A stretch of 64,000 nt of DNA from Georgenia faecalis (GTDB lineage Bacteria; Actinomycetota; Actinomycetes; Actinomycetales; Actinomycetaceae): positions 620,001 to 684,000 of the forward strand of contig NZ_CP033325.1 in the NCBI RefSeq assembly GCF_003710105.1, written 5' to 3'. Position numbers and translations under genes: made by a program. Below the pieces are notes generated by a model. That model worked only from the letters and a program-made list of their open reading frames with translations. It was not told where the DNA came from and made no database searches. Within the stretch, counting starts at the first letter, position 1; each line of letters starts with the position of its first letter. This document shows, piece after piece, positions 43,995-52,831 of this stretch.

Positions 43995-45166
43995 GCGGCG
44001 CCGCCGTCGCGGGTGAGCTCGGGCGCGGTGAGGCGACGGATCTGGGCGCGGTCGCCGTCGACCTCGGCCACCTGCAGCCCGGTGGTGTCCAGCCCGTCGA
44101 AGGTGCGCGCCGTGACGAGCAGGCGGGACTCCAGCGAGCCGACCATCTTGTTGTAGCTCTGGACGGTGGTCTCCAGGCTGCGCCCGACGGCGGTGACGTG
44201 GCCGGCGACGGTGGCGAGCCGTTCGTAGAGCGTGCGGCCGAGCTCGAGGAGCCGCTGAGCGTCCTCGGTGACCTCCGACGACGCCCAGAGGGTCGCCGTC
44301 GTCCGCAGGAGCGCGAGGAGCGAGGCGGGCGCCGTCGGGGCGACGCCGGCGCGCAGCGCGTGCTCGAGGAGGGCGGGGTCCGCCTCGAGGGCGGCGGCGA
44401 GCAGACCCTCGGACGGCACGAACATCACGACGAGCTCGGGGCTGGCGGGCAGCTGGTCGTGGTAGCGGCGCTTCGCCAGCGCGTCGACGTGCGCGCGCAA
44501 GGCCTTGGCGTGCGCGGCGAGCAGGCCCTCCCGGCGGTGGGCCGCCTCCCCGACCGCCGTCTCGGGGATGGCGCTCGCCTCGAGGTAGGCGTCGAGGGGC
44601 ACCTTGGCGTCGATCGCCAGGTACTTCCCGCCGGGGAGGTGGACGACGACGTCGGGGCGCCCGGTCCCCGCCCGGCGGCCGGCGCCGGCGAACGCCGTCT
44701 GCTCGGTGAAGTCGACGTGCCGCAGCATGCCCGCGGCCTCGAGGACGCGGCGCAGCTGCACCTCGCCCCACTGCCCGCGGGCGGACGTGGACCGTAGCGC
44801 CCCGGCGAGCGCCGCCGTCGTCCGCCGCAGCTCCTCGTCCCCCCGGCGGGCCGCGTGGAGCTGCTCGGTGAGCACGGTGAACTGCTCGACCCGCTCCCGC
44901 TCGAGCTCGGCGACGTGCTCGCCCACCTGCGACAGGGTGCTCTGCACCGGGGCCAGGGCGCGCAGGACGTCGTGGTCGCGCGCGGCCCGGGACTTGAGGT
45001 CGGCGTTCTCGGCGGCGAGCTGCTCGGCGCGGGCGTGCGCGGCGGCGGCGCGCTCGCGGGCGGCGCCGGCGTCCGCCGCCGCCCGGGCGCGGGTGAGGGC
45101 GGCGCCCAGGACCAGGCCGCCCACGAGGGCCGCGATGAGCAGCGCGAGAACCGTCGTCGTCTCCAT
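43991..45166 (-). CDS. rmuC: RmuC-family DNA recombination protein
   Basis: A 391-residue protein: an N-terminal membrane helix (TTVLALLIAALVGGLVLGAAL), a coiled coil to about residue 130, then the PD-(D/E)XK-like RmuC domain (GQWGEVQLRRVLEAAGM, DVVVHLPGGKYLAIDAKVPLDAY). RmuC limits inversions at short repeats in E. coli. The ATG at 45166 is followed after the gene by an overlapping AlkZ-like gene. Confidence 0.92.
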   Translation of the reverse strand: METTTVLALLIAALVGGLVLGAALTRARAAADAGAARERAAAAHARAEQLAAENADLKSRAARDHDVLRALAPVQSTLSQVGEHVAELERERVEQFTVLTEQLHAARRGDEELRRTTAALAGALRSTSARGQWGEVQLRRVLEAAGMLRHVDFTEQTAFAGAGRRAGTGRPDVVVHLPGGKYLAIDAKVPLDAYLEASAIPETAVGEAAHRREGLLAAHAKALRAHVDALAKRRYHDQLPASPELVVMFVPSEGLLAAALEADPALLEHALRAGVAPTAPASLLALLRTTATLWASSEVTEDAQRLLELGRTLYERLATVAGHVTAVGRSLETTVQSYNKMVGSLESRLLVTARTFDGLDTTGLQVAEVDGDRAQIRRLTAPELTRDGGAA

Positions 45167-45237
45167 GCGCTCAGCGTGTCAGCCGGCACCGACATCGGGC
45201 GTCCGCCGGGCGGGGCGGTCCGGCGCCGACAGGGCGG

Positions 45238-45579
45238 TCAGCTCCCGTCGTGGGCCTGCCCCGGCATGCTCGTCACGGTGGTGAGGAGGAAGACCGAGTC
45301 CTCGAGGGCGGCGACGGCGTGGCGCTCGTGGGTGAGCAGGTGGATCTCGCCGGCGGCGACCTCGCCGTCCCCGGCGCCGGTGACGCGCACACGGCCGACG
45401 AGCACCTGCAGCGTCGCGGCGTGCGGGGAGTTGTGCTCGGCGAGCTCGCTGCCCGAGCGCAGTGCGATGACCGACTGGCGCAGGACGTCGTCGCGGATGA
45501 TGAGCTCGGCGCTGCGCCCGTGCTCGTCGGTGAGGGCGGCGGCGAGGTGGGTCTCGGCGAGGCGGGTGAGGTCGGGCAC
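45238..45579 (-). CDS. Small cupin-fold protein
   Basis: A 113-residue single-domain cupin. SGSELAEHNSPHAATLQVLVGRVRVT is the first cupin motif (around residues 43-68) and the second is the strand pair GEIHLLTHERHAVAALED. Histidines suit a metal site. Function unknown; such small cupins often act as sensors or enzymes for small molecules. The GTG start has AGGAGGA upstream. It is divergent from ychF. Confidence 0.82.
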   Translation of the reverse strand: MPDLTRLAETHLAAALTDEHGRSAELIIRDDVLRQSVIALRSGSELAEHNSPHAATLQVLVGRVRVTGAGDGEVAAGEIHLLTHERHAVAALEDSVFLLTTVTSMPGQAHDGS

Positions 45580-45714
45580 AGTTCCTCCTGGTGGGGGTCG
45601 AGGGGCATCCCCAGTCTGGCGGTACCGCGCGCCCCGCGCCCGCCGCCTCCGCCGCCACGGGGTCCCGGCGCCGCCCTCGCACGGCGCGTGGGCGGACGTC
45701 GTCCGCTCGCGCCG

Positions 45715-45720
45715 TAGACT
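45715..45720 (+). promoter_or_regulatory. -10 element (TAGACT), leaderless ychF
   Basis: TAGACT ends 8 nt before the GTG of ychF. Confidence 0.45.
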
Positions 45721-45728
45721 CGGGTCGC

Positions 45729-46814
45729 GTGGCCCTCACCATCGGAATCGCCGGACTGCCCAACGTCGGTAAGTCCACCCTCTTCAACGCCCTGACCCGC
45801 GCGACGGTGCTCGCCGCGAACTACCCGTTCGCGACCATCGAGCCCAACGTCGGCGTCGTCCCGCTGCCCGACCCGCGCCTGGCCACGCTCGCGGAGATCT
45901 TCGCCTCCGAGCGGATCGTCCCGGCGACGGTGTCCTTCGTCGACATCGCCGGCATCGTGCGCGGCGCCTCCGAGGGGGAGGGCCTGGGCAACCAGTTCCT
46001 CGCCAACATCCGCGAGGCCGACGCGATCTGCCAGGTGACGCGCGCATTCGCCGACCCCGACGTCGTCCACGTCGAGGGCCGCGTCGACCCCGCCGACGAC
46101 ATCGCCACCATCAACACCGAGCTCGTCCTCGCCGACCTGCAGACGCTGGAGAAGGCCCTCCCGCGCCTGGAGAAGGAGGTCCGCGGCAAGAAGACCGACG
46201 CCGCCGTCCTCGAGACCGCGAAGGGCGCCCTGGCGCTGCTCGAGGCCGGGACGCCGCTGTCCCAGGGCGCCGAGAAGGCGGGGCTCGACCCCGAGCACCT
46301 CGCCACCTTCCAGCTCATGACGGCCAAGCCGTTCATCTACGTCTTCAACACCGACGACGCCGGGCTCGCCGACGAGGCGATGCAGGCGGAGCTCCGGGCG
46401 CTCGTCGCGCCGGCCGAGGCGATCTTCCTCGACGCGAAGTTCGAGTCCGAGCTCGTCGAGCTGGAGCCCGACGAGGCCGCCGAGATGCTCGCCGACAGCG
46501 GGCAGGAGGAGGCCGGCCTGGACAAGCTCGCCCGGGTGGGCTTCGAGACCCTGGGCCTGCAGACCTACCTCACCGCCGGGCCCAAGGAGACGCGCGCCTG
46601 GACGATCCACCGGGGCTGGACCGCTCCCCAGGCCGCCGGCGTCATCCACACCGACTTCCAGCGCGGCTTCATCAAGGCCGAGGTCGTCTCCTTCGACGAC
46701 CTCGTCGCGGCGGGGTCGATGGCGGAGGCCAAGGCCCGCGGCAAGGTCCGCATCGAGGGCAAGGACTACGTCATGGCCGACGGCGACGTCGTGGAGTTCC
46801 GCTTCAACGTCTAG
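45729..46814 (+). CDS. ychF: Redox-regulated ATPase YchF
   Basis: A 361-residue Obg-related ATPase that binds ribosomes. G1 is GIAGLPNVGKSTLFNA, switch/G3 region FVDIAGIVRGASEGEGLGNQFL, then the coiled-coil domain, and a C-terminal TGS domain ending GKDYVMADGDVVEFRFNV. GTG 45729 is the only start that places G1 at the N-terminus. Copies of its final codons recur at 52756-52813 and 53488-53508. Confidence 0.97.
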   Translation: MALTIGIAGLPNVGKSTLFNALTRATVLAANYPFATIEPNVGVVPLPDPRLATLAEIFASERIVPATVSFVDIAGIVRGASEGEGLGNQFLANIREADAICQVTRAFADPDVVHVEGRVDPADDIATINTELVLADLQTLEKALPRLEKEVRGKKTDAAVLETAKGALALLEAGTPLSQGAEKAGLDPEHLATFQLMTAKPFIYVFNTDDAGLADEAMQAELRALVAPAEAIFLDAKFESELVELEPDEAAEMLADSGQEEAGLDKLARVGFETLGLQTYLTAGPKETRAWTIHRGWTAPQAAGVIHTDFQRGFIKAEVVSFDDLVAAGSMAEAKARGKVRIEGKDYVMADGDVVEFRFNV

Positions 46815-46831
46815 CCCCCGACGTCACACGA

Positions 46832-46853
46832 CCCGGCGATGCCCGTCGCCGGG
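46832..46853. terminator. Hairpin between ychF and the convergent SCO1664-family gene
   Basis: 8-bp perfect arms (46832-46839 with 46846-46853), loop of 6 nt. Confidence 0.6.
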
Positions 46854-46859
46854 ACTTCC

Positions 46860-47633
46860 TCAGAACAGTGGCCAGGGAACCGCCGGCATCTCACCGGCGG
46901 GAGCCGGGAACCGCCCTGCCGAGCGCAGGCTGGAGCAGCGAGCAGCGAGCGATGCGATCTCCTGGGCGCTGAGCAGGTCCGCCAGGTTTCTTGCCAGGTC
47001 ACCGTCACCGTGCAGTCCTTCGCTGACTCGATCGATGCCGTCGTGTTCCTCGGCGTTCAGAGCGTCTCCCAGCCATCCCCAGAGGACCGTGCGCAGCTTG
47101 TGGTCGCGATGGAAGGTGAGCCCGTGGTCGACGCCGTGCCGGTGACCGTCCGTCATGGCAAGGACGTGGTCGCCCTTGCGGTCGGCGTTGTTGACGAGGA
47201 TGTCGAAGACCGCCATGCGCCGCAGCGCCGGCGAGTCTTCGTGAACGAGGGCGATCAACCGTCCGTTCTCGTCGCGCCCCTCGAGAACGCGTCGCCAGCC
47301 CAGCTCCGGGACGTGGTTCGACGCGACCAGCTCGACGGCACGGTGGTCGGGGTCCTGCTCCTGCCAGAGCTGCACCATGCCCTCGCCGAGGGGGCCGTGG
47401 CGCAGCCAGGTGTGCGGCACCACGCCCCAGCCCAGGGCCTGCGAGACCAGGTAGGCGGCCACCTCTCGGTGCGCCAGGGTGCCGTCGGGAAAGTCCCACA
47501 GCGGACTTTCGCCGGCTATCGGCTTGTAGACGACGATCGCGTCGCCGATGGTGCCCAGGAATGTCGCGTTGGAGGCCGTCCTCATGCGGCCGGTGATCGT
47601 CAGCTCGGCGGTCACGAGGTCCGTCGCCGACAT
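46860..47633 (-). CDS. SCO1664-family conserved protein
   Basis: A 257-residue protein of a conserved actinobacterial family with a kinase-like (PI3/4-kinase-type) fold. Visible features are VVYKPIAGESPLWDFPDGTLA near residue 33, a KP-type nucleotide-binding strand, and the catalytic-loop-like FDILVNNADRKGDH followed by GVDHGLTFH (Asp of the DHG motif). Its function is unknown. It shares one base with the DUF3090 stop and belongs to a three-gene set often found near mshC; mshC is not adjacent here. Confidence 0.85.
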   Translation of the reverse strand: MSATDLVTAELTITGRMRTASNATFLGTIGDAIVVYKPIAGESPLWDFPDGTLAHREVAAYLVSQALGWGVVPHTWLRHGPLGEGMVQLWQEQDPDHRAVELVASNHVPELGWRRVLEGRDENGRLIALVHEDSPALRRMAVFDILVNNADRKGDHVLAMTDGHRHGVDHGLTFHRDHKLRTVLWGWLGDALNAEEHDGIDRVSEGLHGDGDLARNLADLLSAQEIASLAARCSSLRSAGRFPAPAGEMPAVPWPLF

Positions 47634-48187
47634 CAGTCCTCGGGAAAGGTGCAGACGTGCCCGTCGGAGTCCACGGGGTAGCCGCAGAGCGGGCACGCCG
47701 GGCGCCCGGCGCCCACGACCTTACGGGTGCGCTTGGCGAATGCACGGGCGGTGCCTACCGGCATGCGCACGAGCAGCATCTCGGTCTCGTCGTCGCCGTC
47801 CTCGTCAGGCAGCTGGTCGTCGCCGTCAGAAGCGACGTCCGTGAGGGGGTGGGCCTCTAGCACGACCTGGGCCGTGGTGGGGTCCCAGCTCAGGCTCATG
47901 GCGCCGGTGCGGAAACTCTCGTGGACGGCCTCGAGCGGGTCGTTGTCGACGAGCTCAGGCGGTGTACTCGTGGGGACGCTGAAGGGGTTGCCCCCGATGG
48001 TGATGAGCTGGTCGAGCATCTCGTCGATCTTCTCCGCGAGCAGAGCCGACTGCTGCTTCTCCAGGGCGATGCTCACGACCTGCTTCCCTGCGCGCACCTG
48101 CAGGAAGAACGTGCGCGCTCCCGGGAGGCCGATGGTGCCGACGACGGCCCGGTCAGGCCAGTCGAACTCGTGGACACGCAGAGGCAT
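47633..48187 (-). CDS. DUF3090 family protein
   Basis: A 184-residue conserved actinobacterial protein. The N-terminal part (GARTFFLQVRAGKQVVSIALEKQQ) is followed by an acidic linker and a C-terminal zinc-ribbon-like CPLCGYPVDSDGHVC. Its function is unknown. It is coupled (TGATG) to the SCO1664-family gene and sits 24 bp after the phosphomutase-like gene, but it also has its own TAGAGT element. Confidence 0.88.
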   Translation of the reverse strand: MPLRVHEFDWPDRAVVGTIGLPGARTFFLQVRAGKQVVSIALEKQQSALLAEKIDEMLDQLITIGGNPFSVPTSTPPELVDNDPLEAVHESFRTGAMSLSWDPTTAQVVLEAHPLTDVASDGDDQLPDEDGDDETEMLLVRMPVGTARAFAKRTRKVVGAGRPACPLCGYPVDSDGHVCTFPED

Positions 48188-48193
48188 GCCAAT

Positions 48194-48199
48194 ACTCTA
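48194..48199 (-). promoter_or_regulatory. -10 element (TAGAGT, minus strand), leaderless DUF3090
   Basis: TAGAGT ends 6 nt before the ATG at 48187, in the 24-bp gap after the phosphomutase-like gene. Confidence 0.45.
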
Positions 48200-48211
48200 G
48201 GTGCCTGCGAT

Positions 48212-48904
48212 TCACGGCGCCTCGCGCCCTGCGCCGCCACCCACCGGCGCATCGCCAGAGTGGATCCCCTTCGCCAGCCACGAGAGATCACCCGCGTCGG
48301 TATTGGTCGCGTGGACGCTCGGCCGGCTAGCGCCGTAGCGCACGACCGACACGGATGCGGGGCCCACGTCGATGCGCTGGAACATGTCCAGGTGCATGCC
48401 GAGCGCGTCGGCGAGTATGGATTTGATGACGTCACCATGGCTGACCGCAACCCACACCGCATCGGGCCCATGCTCGGCTTCGAAGGCTGCATCGAGGCGG
48501 CGGACGGCTGCTACCGACCGGGCCTGCATCGCGGCCACCGACTCACCGTCGGGAAAGACGACGGCAGATGGTTGCGACTGCACCAGCGGCCACAGATCCT
48601 CGGTCGCGAGCTCCGAGAGCATGCGGCCCTGCCACTGGCCGTAGTCGCACTCGGTGAGATCGAGATCGACCGGCGCGTATGGCGTGCCCCCCTGGCGATC
48701 GAGGATGTGCTGGGCGGTCTGCTGACAACGCTCAAGGGGGCTCGACACCACCGCTACGAGGGGAACGGTCGCGAGCCGGTCTGCGGCTCGAGCAGCTTGG
48801 TCGCGCCCGACCGGGTCCAGGCTGACGCCGACGGCCCTACCGGCCAGCAGCCCAGCGGCATTTGCTGTGGTGCGACCGTGCCGCACCAGGAGAGCTGTCG
48901 CCAT
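48212..48904 (-). CDS. MSMEG_4193-family histidine phosphatase/phosphomutase
   Basis: A 230-residue histidine-phosphatase-fold protein. The catalytic motif is LLVRHGRTTANA with the phospho-acceptor His; SSPLERCQQTA, LTECDYGQW and the second His in VAVSHGDVIKSIL complete the site. It is the conserved neighbour of DUF3090 and SCO1664-family genes; the substrate is not known. The ATG at 48904 has a -10 element 6 nt upstream and no ribosome site. Confidence 0.88.
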   Translation of the reverse strand: MATALLVRHGRTTANAAGLLAGRAVGVSLDPVGRDQAARAADRLATVPLVAVVSSPLERCQQTAQHILDRQGGTPYAPVDLDLTECDYGQWQGRMLSELATEDLWPLVQSQPSAVVFPDGESVAAMQARSVAAVRRLDAAFEAEHGPDAVWVAVSHGDVIKSILADALGMHLDMFQRIDVGPASVSVVRYGASRPSVHATNTDAGDLSWLAKGIHSGDAPVGGGAGREAP

Positions 48905-48910
48905 CCAGCC

Positions 48911-48916
48911 AGCCTA
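48911..48916 (-). promoter_or_regulatory. -10 element (TAGGCT, minus strand), leaderless
   Basis: TAGGCT ends 6 nt before the ATG of the phosphomutase-like gene. Confidence 0.5.
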
Positions 48917-49120
48917 TTCACCCAGGGACGACGGTGTGAACGCACGGGGCGCGCCTCCCGTGACGGATGAGAGCTCGCACGATCGGCGCACGTCGGCGTA
49001 GATCCGTTCTCTCCGCGCCCCCTCGACCGCCCGGTGTTTGCCAGGCCGCCGGCCGCAGCTCTCGTCCAGTACGAAGCGCACGTAACGGTATCGATCCCGA
49101 TCGTGGCCAGCTCAGCGCCC

Positions 49121-49126
49121 TACCGT
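49121..49126 (+). promoter_or_regulatory. -10 element (TACCGT) upstream of tdk
   Basis: TACCGT ends 7 nt before the ATG of the thymidine kinase gene; leaderless. The rest of 48905-49133 shows nothing else. Confidence 0.4.
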
Positions 49127-49133
49127 TGCGTGT

Positions 49134-49711
49134 ATGCGCACACAGCGGCAGGGCCGGCTCCAGGTGGTCTGCGGGCCGATGTTCGCCGGGAAGTCCGAGG
49201 AGCTGCTGCGGCGTGTGCGGCGCGCCCGCCTCGCCGGCCTGGCCGTCGAGGTCGTCAACCACTCGTTGGACGAGCGCCACGGAGTCGGCCGGGTCGCCTC
49301 GCACGCCGGCCTCAGCGTGCCGTCGCACTCCGTGCCGGATGTCGGCTCGGTGCGGGCCGTCCTCGACGGAAGACCGCTCGACCTCCTCGCGATCGACGAG
49401 GCCCAGTTCTTCGGGATGGACCTCGTCCCCGCCGTCGACGAGCTCGTCCTCGGGGGACCACGGTGGTCGTCGCAGGGCTCTGCGTGACTTTCGACGCCCG
49501 TCCGTTCGAGCCGCTCGCCTCGCTCATGGCACTGGCCGAGGACGTCACGAGGCTCACCGCCGTGTGTGCGGTCTGCGGCCAGGACGCGGCCTTCCACGTC
49601 CGTCTCGTGCCCGACGACGTCGGAGACGCGACGGTCGCGTCCGCCGAGCACGTCGGCGGTGCGGAGTCCTACCAGGCGCGCTGCCGCCGTCACCGGGGCA
49701 GCGCGCGATAA
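49134..49711 (+). pseudogene. tdk: Thymidine kinase, interrupted by a frameshift
   Basis: The first frame (49134 to about 49448) encodes the P-loop GPMFAGKSEELLRRVRRA and LLAIDEAQFFGMDLVPAVDEL. The family sequence then continues in another frame from 49451: RGTTVVVAGLCVTFDARPF, and the zinc site CAVCGQDAAF with CRRH near the end, to TAA at 49711. One base is missing around 49449-49451 relative to an intact gene of about 192 residues. As read, translation stops at 49487, losing the zinc and lasso regions. This is a recent inactivation or a sequencing error. Confidence 0.85.
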
Positions 49712-49763
49712 GCGGCTCGGCTACCTCTCCCACGGCGAGGGCACGGCACCCACGATGCACGAA

Positions 49764-49808
49764 GGCCGCCGGCTGCGGCTCTCGTCGTGAGAGCCACAGC
49801 CGGCGGCC
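49764..49808. terminator. Strong bidirectional hairpin between tdk and the amidase gene
   Basis: A 20-bp stem with one mismatch (49764-49783 with 49789-49808) and a 5-nt loop between convergent genes. Confidence 0.85.
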
Positions 49809-49831
49809 GTCGTCATGGCGTCACCGCCGGG

Positions 49832-52585
49832 TCACGCTCCCTGCGTCCTCCGGCGCCGGGTGAGTGCCGCACCACCCGCGGCGAGGAGTGCCAGGGCGGC
49901 GACGAGGCTCGCCGCGATCCCGCCAGGACCTGTGCTCGGCAGCTGGCCGCCGGGCGCCGTGGGGCCGCCCGCGGTGGGCGCCGCGGTGGGCTCCTCCGTC
50001 GTGGGCTCCGCGGTCGGATCGGTGGTGGTCGGCTCCGCGGTCGGCTCCGCGGTCGGCTCCGCGCCGGGGTCGCCGGTCGTCGGCTCCTCGGTCGGCTGCT
50101 CCGTCGGCTCCTCGGTGGGTGTCTCGACGACGGTCAGTGCCGGGGCGGTGCCCGGGGCGACGTGGCCGGCGGCGACCTGCTCGAAGGCGTACGCCATGCC
50201 GACGAGCTCCGCGTCGTCCCACGCACGGCCCATCAGCTGCAGGCTGATCGGCGCACCGTTGACGTCCGTCCCGGCCGGCATGGCGACCGTCGGGACGCCG
50301 GAGCCGCCCGACGGGGTGTCTCGGCGTCCGAAGCTGGAGCGGTTCCCACCACCGTCGTTGAGGCTGATCTCCGACAGCAGCGACGGGTAGACCACGGCGT
50401 CCACGTCGTACTCGTCCATCCAGGCGGCGATGTTCACCTTGTACTGGGCGCGGTAGTCACGCCACGCGGCGACCTCGGCGTCCGTCATCCGCTGCGTCCC
50501 CTCGCAGAACTCGGGGGCGTACCGCGTGTAGGGCAGCTTGTCCTGGGAGCACACGATCTCCGCGGGCGACGTCGCGCCGAATTCGGGGTAGGACTCGATG
50601 TACCGGGCCCAGCCCTCCCAGTTGAGGTTCCAGGAACCGCGCTCCGGTGCGACCGGGCCCTGGGGCAGCTCGATGATCTCGGCTCCCGCCGCCTCGATGT
50701 GCTGCAGAGCGGCCTGCGACGCGTCGATCGTCGTCGTCGTGCCGTACGGGTCCACCCACGCCGCGGGCAGGATCCCGATGCGCTTGCCCTCCAGAGCGTC
50801 CTCGTCGAGGACGGTGCGCCAGTCCTCGGGGCGGTGGGCGTCGGCCTCGGCGGTCTCCGGGTTCAACGGGTCGGTACCTGAGGTGACGTTGAGGATGTCC
50901 GCCAGGTCGGAGACCGAACGGGTCATGGCGCCGGCGTAGTCCTGGAGCCAGGAGAGCGGCATCACGCCGCGGTCGGACTGCATGCCGTCGGTACCGCGCA
51001 GCGTGAAGAGGCTCGCCGCGGTGGCAGGGGCGTAGAGCGAGTCGCCGGTCTGCGAGCCGAGCGCTGCCGCCGCCATGCTGGTGGCGGTGGCGACAGCCGA
51101 GCCCCCCGAGGAGGCGAGCGCGGAGCGCGACGGGTCGAACGCGTTCCACACGGTGCCGTAGCCGCTGTCGGAGTAGGAGCCGCTGGTCGCGTACTCCTCC
51201 ATGGTGGCCTTGCCGATGATGACCGCCCCGGCGTCACGCAGCTGGGCGACCTGGTAGGCGTCCTCGGCCGGCCGGAAGCCGTCGAAGGTCAGGGAGCCGT
51301 TCGTGGTCGGCATGTCCTTGGTGTGGTACAGGTCCTTGACCGCGATCGGAATGCCGAGCATGGCGCCGGTCTCGCCGGCCGCGCGACGGCGGTCCGCCTC
51401 GGCGGCCTGCTCCAGCGCGTCGCTCGCGACGGTGGTGTAGGCGTTGAACCCGAACTGGCCCTCGTCGTAGGCGGCGATGCGGTCGAGGTAGGCCTGGGTG
51501 ATCTCGACGGCGGTCGTGCGGCCCGCCTCCAGGTCCGCCCGCATCTGCTCGATCGTCGTGTCGACCACGTCGTAGGACGAGGTGGTGACGGTCGGCGGCC
51601 CGGCAGGCGCCTCGGGCTGCTCGACCTCCGTGGCGCCGTCGCCGAGGCAGTGCGTGGGCTCGTCTGCGGGCACGAGGCTGCCGAAGTTGACGATGGAGCA
51701 GATCTCCGCGCGCGACAGGCCGTCGAGCACCGGGTTTGCGGCGAGCTCAGCAGCCACGCCGCTCACCTCAGCGACCTCGGCGTCCAGGGTGCCGGCCGTG
51801 ACCGGCTGCCCGACGACGACGAAGCGCAGCAGCGAGGCGGTCTCGCCGGGGGCGAGCGCAAGCGTGTTCACGTAGGCGGGGAAGTTTGCGGCGTGCCCCT
51901 GGGTGCCCATCGGCTGGGTGAAGGTGTCGCGCAGCCAGTTGCCGGTGCGGTCGAAATCCCCGACGACGGTCGCGGTCGGGCCGCCGGAGGTGCGCTCGGC
52001 GTTGGTCCCGCTGGCCGACGCGGTCCACGAGTCTTGCGTCGTCACCTCCGCGTCACCGCTGGAGGTCGTGACGACGCGGCTCGCGTTGGTGCCCGTGGAC
52101 CCGAAGCCGGTCTGGCCGCCGAACGCCGCCTCGACGGTCAGTGTCTGGTCGGTGGTGTTGGTGAAGGTGTCCAGCCAGCGACCGAAGGTGGCGCCCGTCT
52201 CGACATGGACGGCGCGCGAGACGAGCACGCCGCTCAGCTCGACCGACTGTGTCGTCTCGAACTGCCCTTCGCCACTCTCCGTCAGGCCGAACCCGCGCAA
52301 CAGCTCACCGTCGAAGCGGTGCGTCTCGGTCGCGTCGACGGTCACCCGGATCCCGCCGTAGCCGTTGAGCATCGTCGAGTACGGCGCCTGCACACCGGTG
52401 CCGCTCTGCGTGGCCCGGATGCTGCCGGTGTCGACGGCAGGCGGTGCGGCGCTGTGGATACCCCACGCGGTGCCCTCGGCGTCGGTGACGTAGGTGAAAG
52501 CGCCCGCCGTGCTCGCCGGCATGACCAGGCCGGCGACGACCAGCGGTGCAGCGGCGAGTGCAGTGAGTCGTGACGTCGTTCTCAT
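49832..52585 (-). CDS. Secreted, cell-wall-anchored amidase-signature protein (LPXTG)
   Basis: A 917-residue surface protein. Residues 1-29 are a signal peptide (LTALAAAPLVVAGLVMPASTAGA); about 30-330 is a beta-rich region I cannot assign; about 335-800 is an amidase-signature domain with the triad Lys417 (IPIAVKDLYHT), Ser492 (ASSGGS) and Ser516 (GSQTGDSLY) at the spacing of known family members. A Pro-Thr-Glu repeat follows, then LPSTG at 882-886, a hydrophobic helix and RRRR, for sortase anchoring. The substrate amide is unknown. The ATG at 52585 has a plausible upstream GAGGAGCAC. Confidence 0.9.
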   Translation of the reverse strand: MRTTSRLTALAAAPLVVAGLVMPASTAGAFTYVTDAEGTAWGIHSAAPPAVDTGSIRATQSGTGVQAPYSTMLNGYGGIRVTVDATETHRFDGELLRGFGLTESGEGQFETTQSVELSGVLVSRAVHVETGATFGRWLDTFTNTTDQTLTVEAAFGGQTGFGSTGTNASRVVTTSSGDAEVTTQDSWTASASGTNAERTSGGPTATVVGDFDRTGNWLRDTFTQPMGTQGHAANFPAYVNTLALAPGETASLLRFVVVGQPVTAGTLDAEVAEVSGVAAELAANPVLDGLSRAEICSIVNFGSLVPADEPTHCLGDGATEVEQPEAPAGPPTVTTSSYDVVDTTIEQMRADLEAGRTTAVEITQAYLDRIAAYDEGQFGFNAYTTVASDALEQAAEADRRRAAGETGAMLGIPIAVKDLYHTKDMPTTNGSLTFDGFRPAEDAYQVAQLRDAGAVIIGKATMEEYATSGSYSDSGYGTVWNAFDPSRSALASSGGSAVATATSMAAAALGSQTGDSLYAPATAASLFTLRGTDGMQSDRGVMPLSWLQDYAGAMTRSVSDLADILNVTSGTDPLNPETAEADAHRPEDWRTVLDEDALEGKRIGILPAAWVDPYGTTTTIDASQAALQHIEAAGAEIIELPQGPVAPERGSWNLNWEGWARYIESYPEFGATSPAEIVCSQDKLPYTRYAPEFCEGTQRMTDAEVAAWRDYRAQYKVNIAAWMDEYDVDAVVYPSLLSEISLNDGGGNRSSFGRRDTPSGGSGVPTVAMPAGTDVNGAPISLQLMGRAWDDAELVGMAYAFEQVAAGHVAPGTAPALTVVETPTEEPTEQPTEEPTTGDPGAEPTAEPTAEPTTTDPTAEPTTEEPTAAPTAGGPTAPGGQLPSTGPGGIAASLVAALALLAAGGAALTRRRRTQGA

Positions 52586-52755
52586 CGGTTGTGCTCCTCG
52601 CTTGGCTTGTGCCGGAACCCCGTCGACCGGCCGATCGACACGTTGCCACGGCGCCGTTTCCCAGGCGTTTCGGGCGGCGCACGACGACGTTTCGCGAGCA
52701 GCGGGACCCCCGGTCGCAGTCCTTCGCGTCGGGGGTGTCGTCGCCGGCCCGTCGG

Positions 52756-52813
52756 GGGCAAGGACTACGTCATTGCCGACGGCGACGTCGTGGAGTTCCG
52801 GTTCACCGTCTGA
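52756..52813 (+). pseudogene. Remnant duplicate of the ychF 3' end
   Basis: These 58 bases match ychF 46757-46814 at 53 positions and would encode GKDYVIADGDVVEFRFTV then TGA, against GKDYVMADGDVVEFRFNV then TAG in ychF. There is no start codon, ribosome site or upstream ychF sequence. The changes are conservative, as if from another ychF lineage. The rest of 52586-52755 shows no gene. Confidence 0.85.
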
Positions 52814-52831
52814 GCGAGGCCCGGCCCGACA

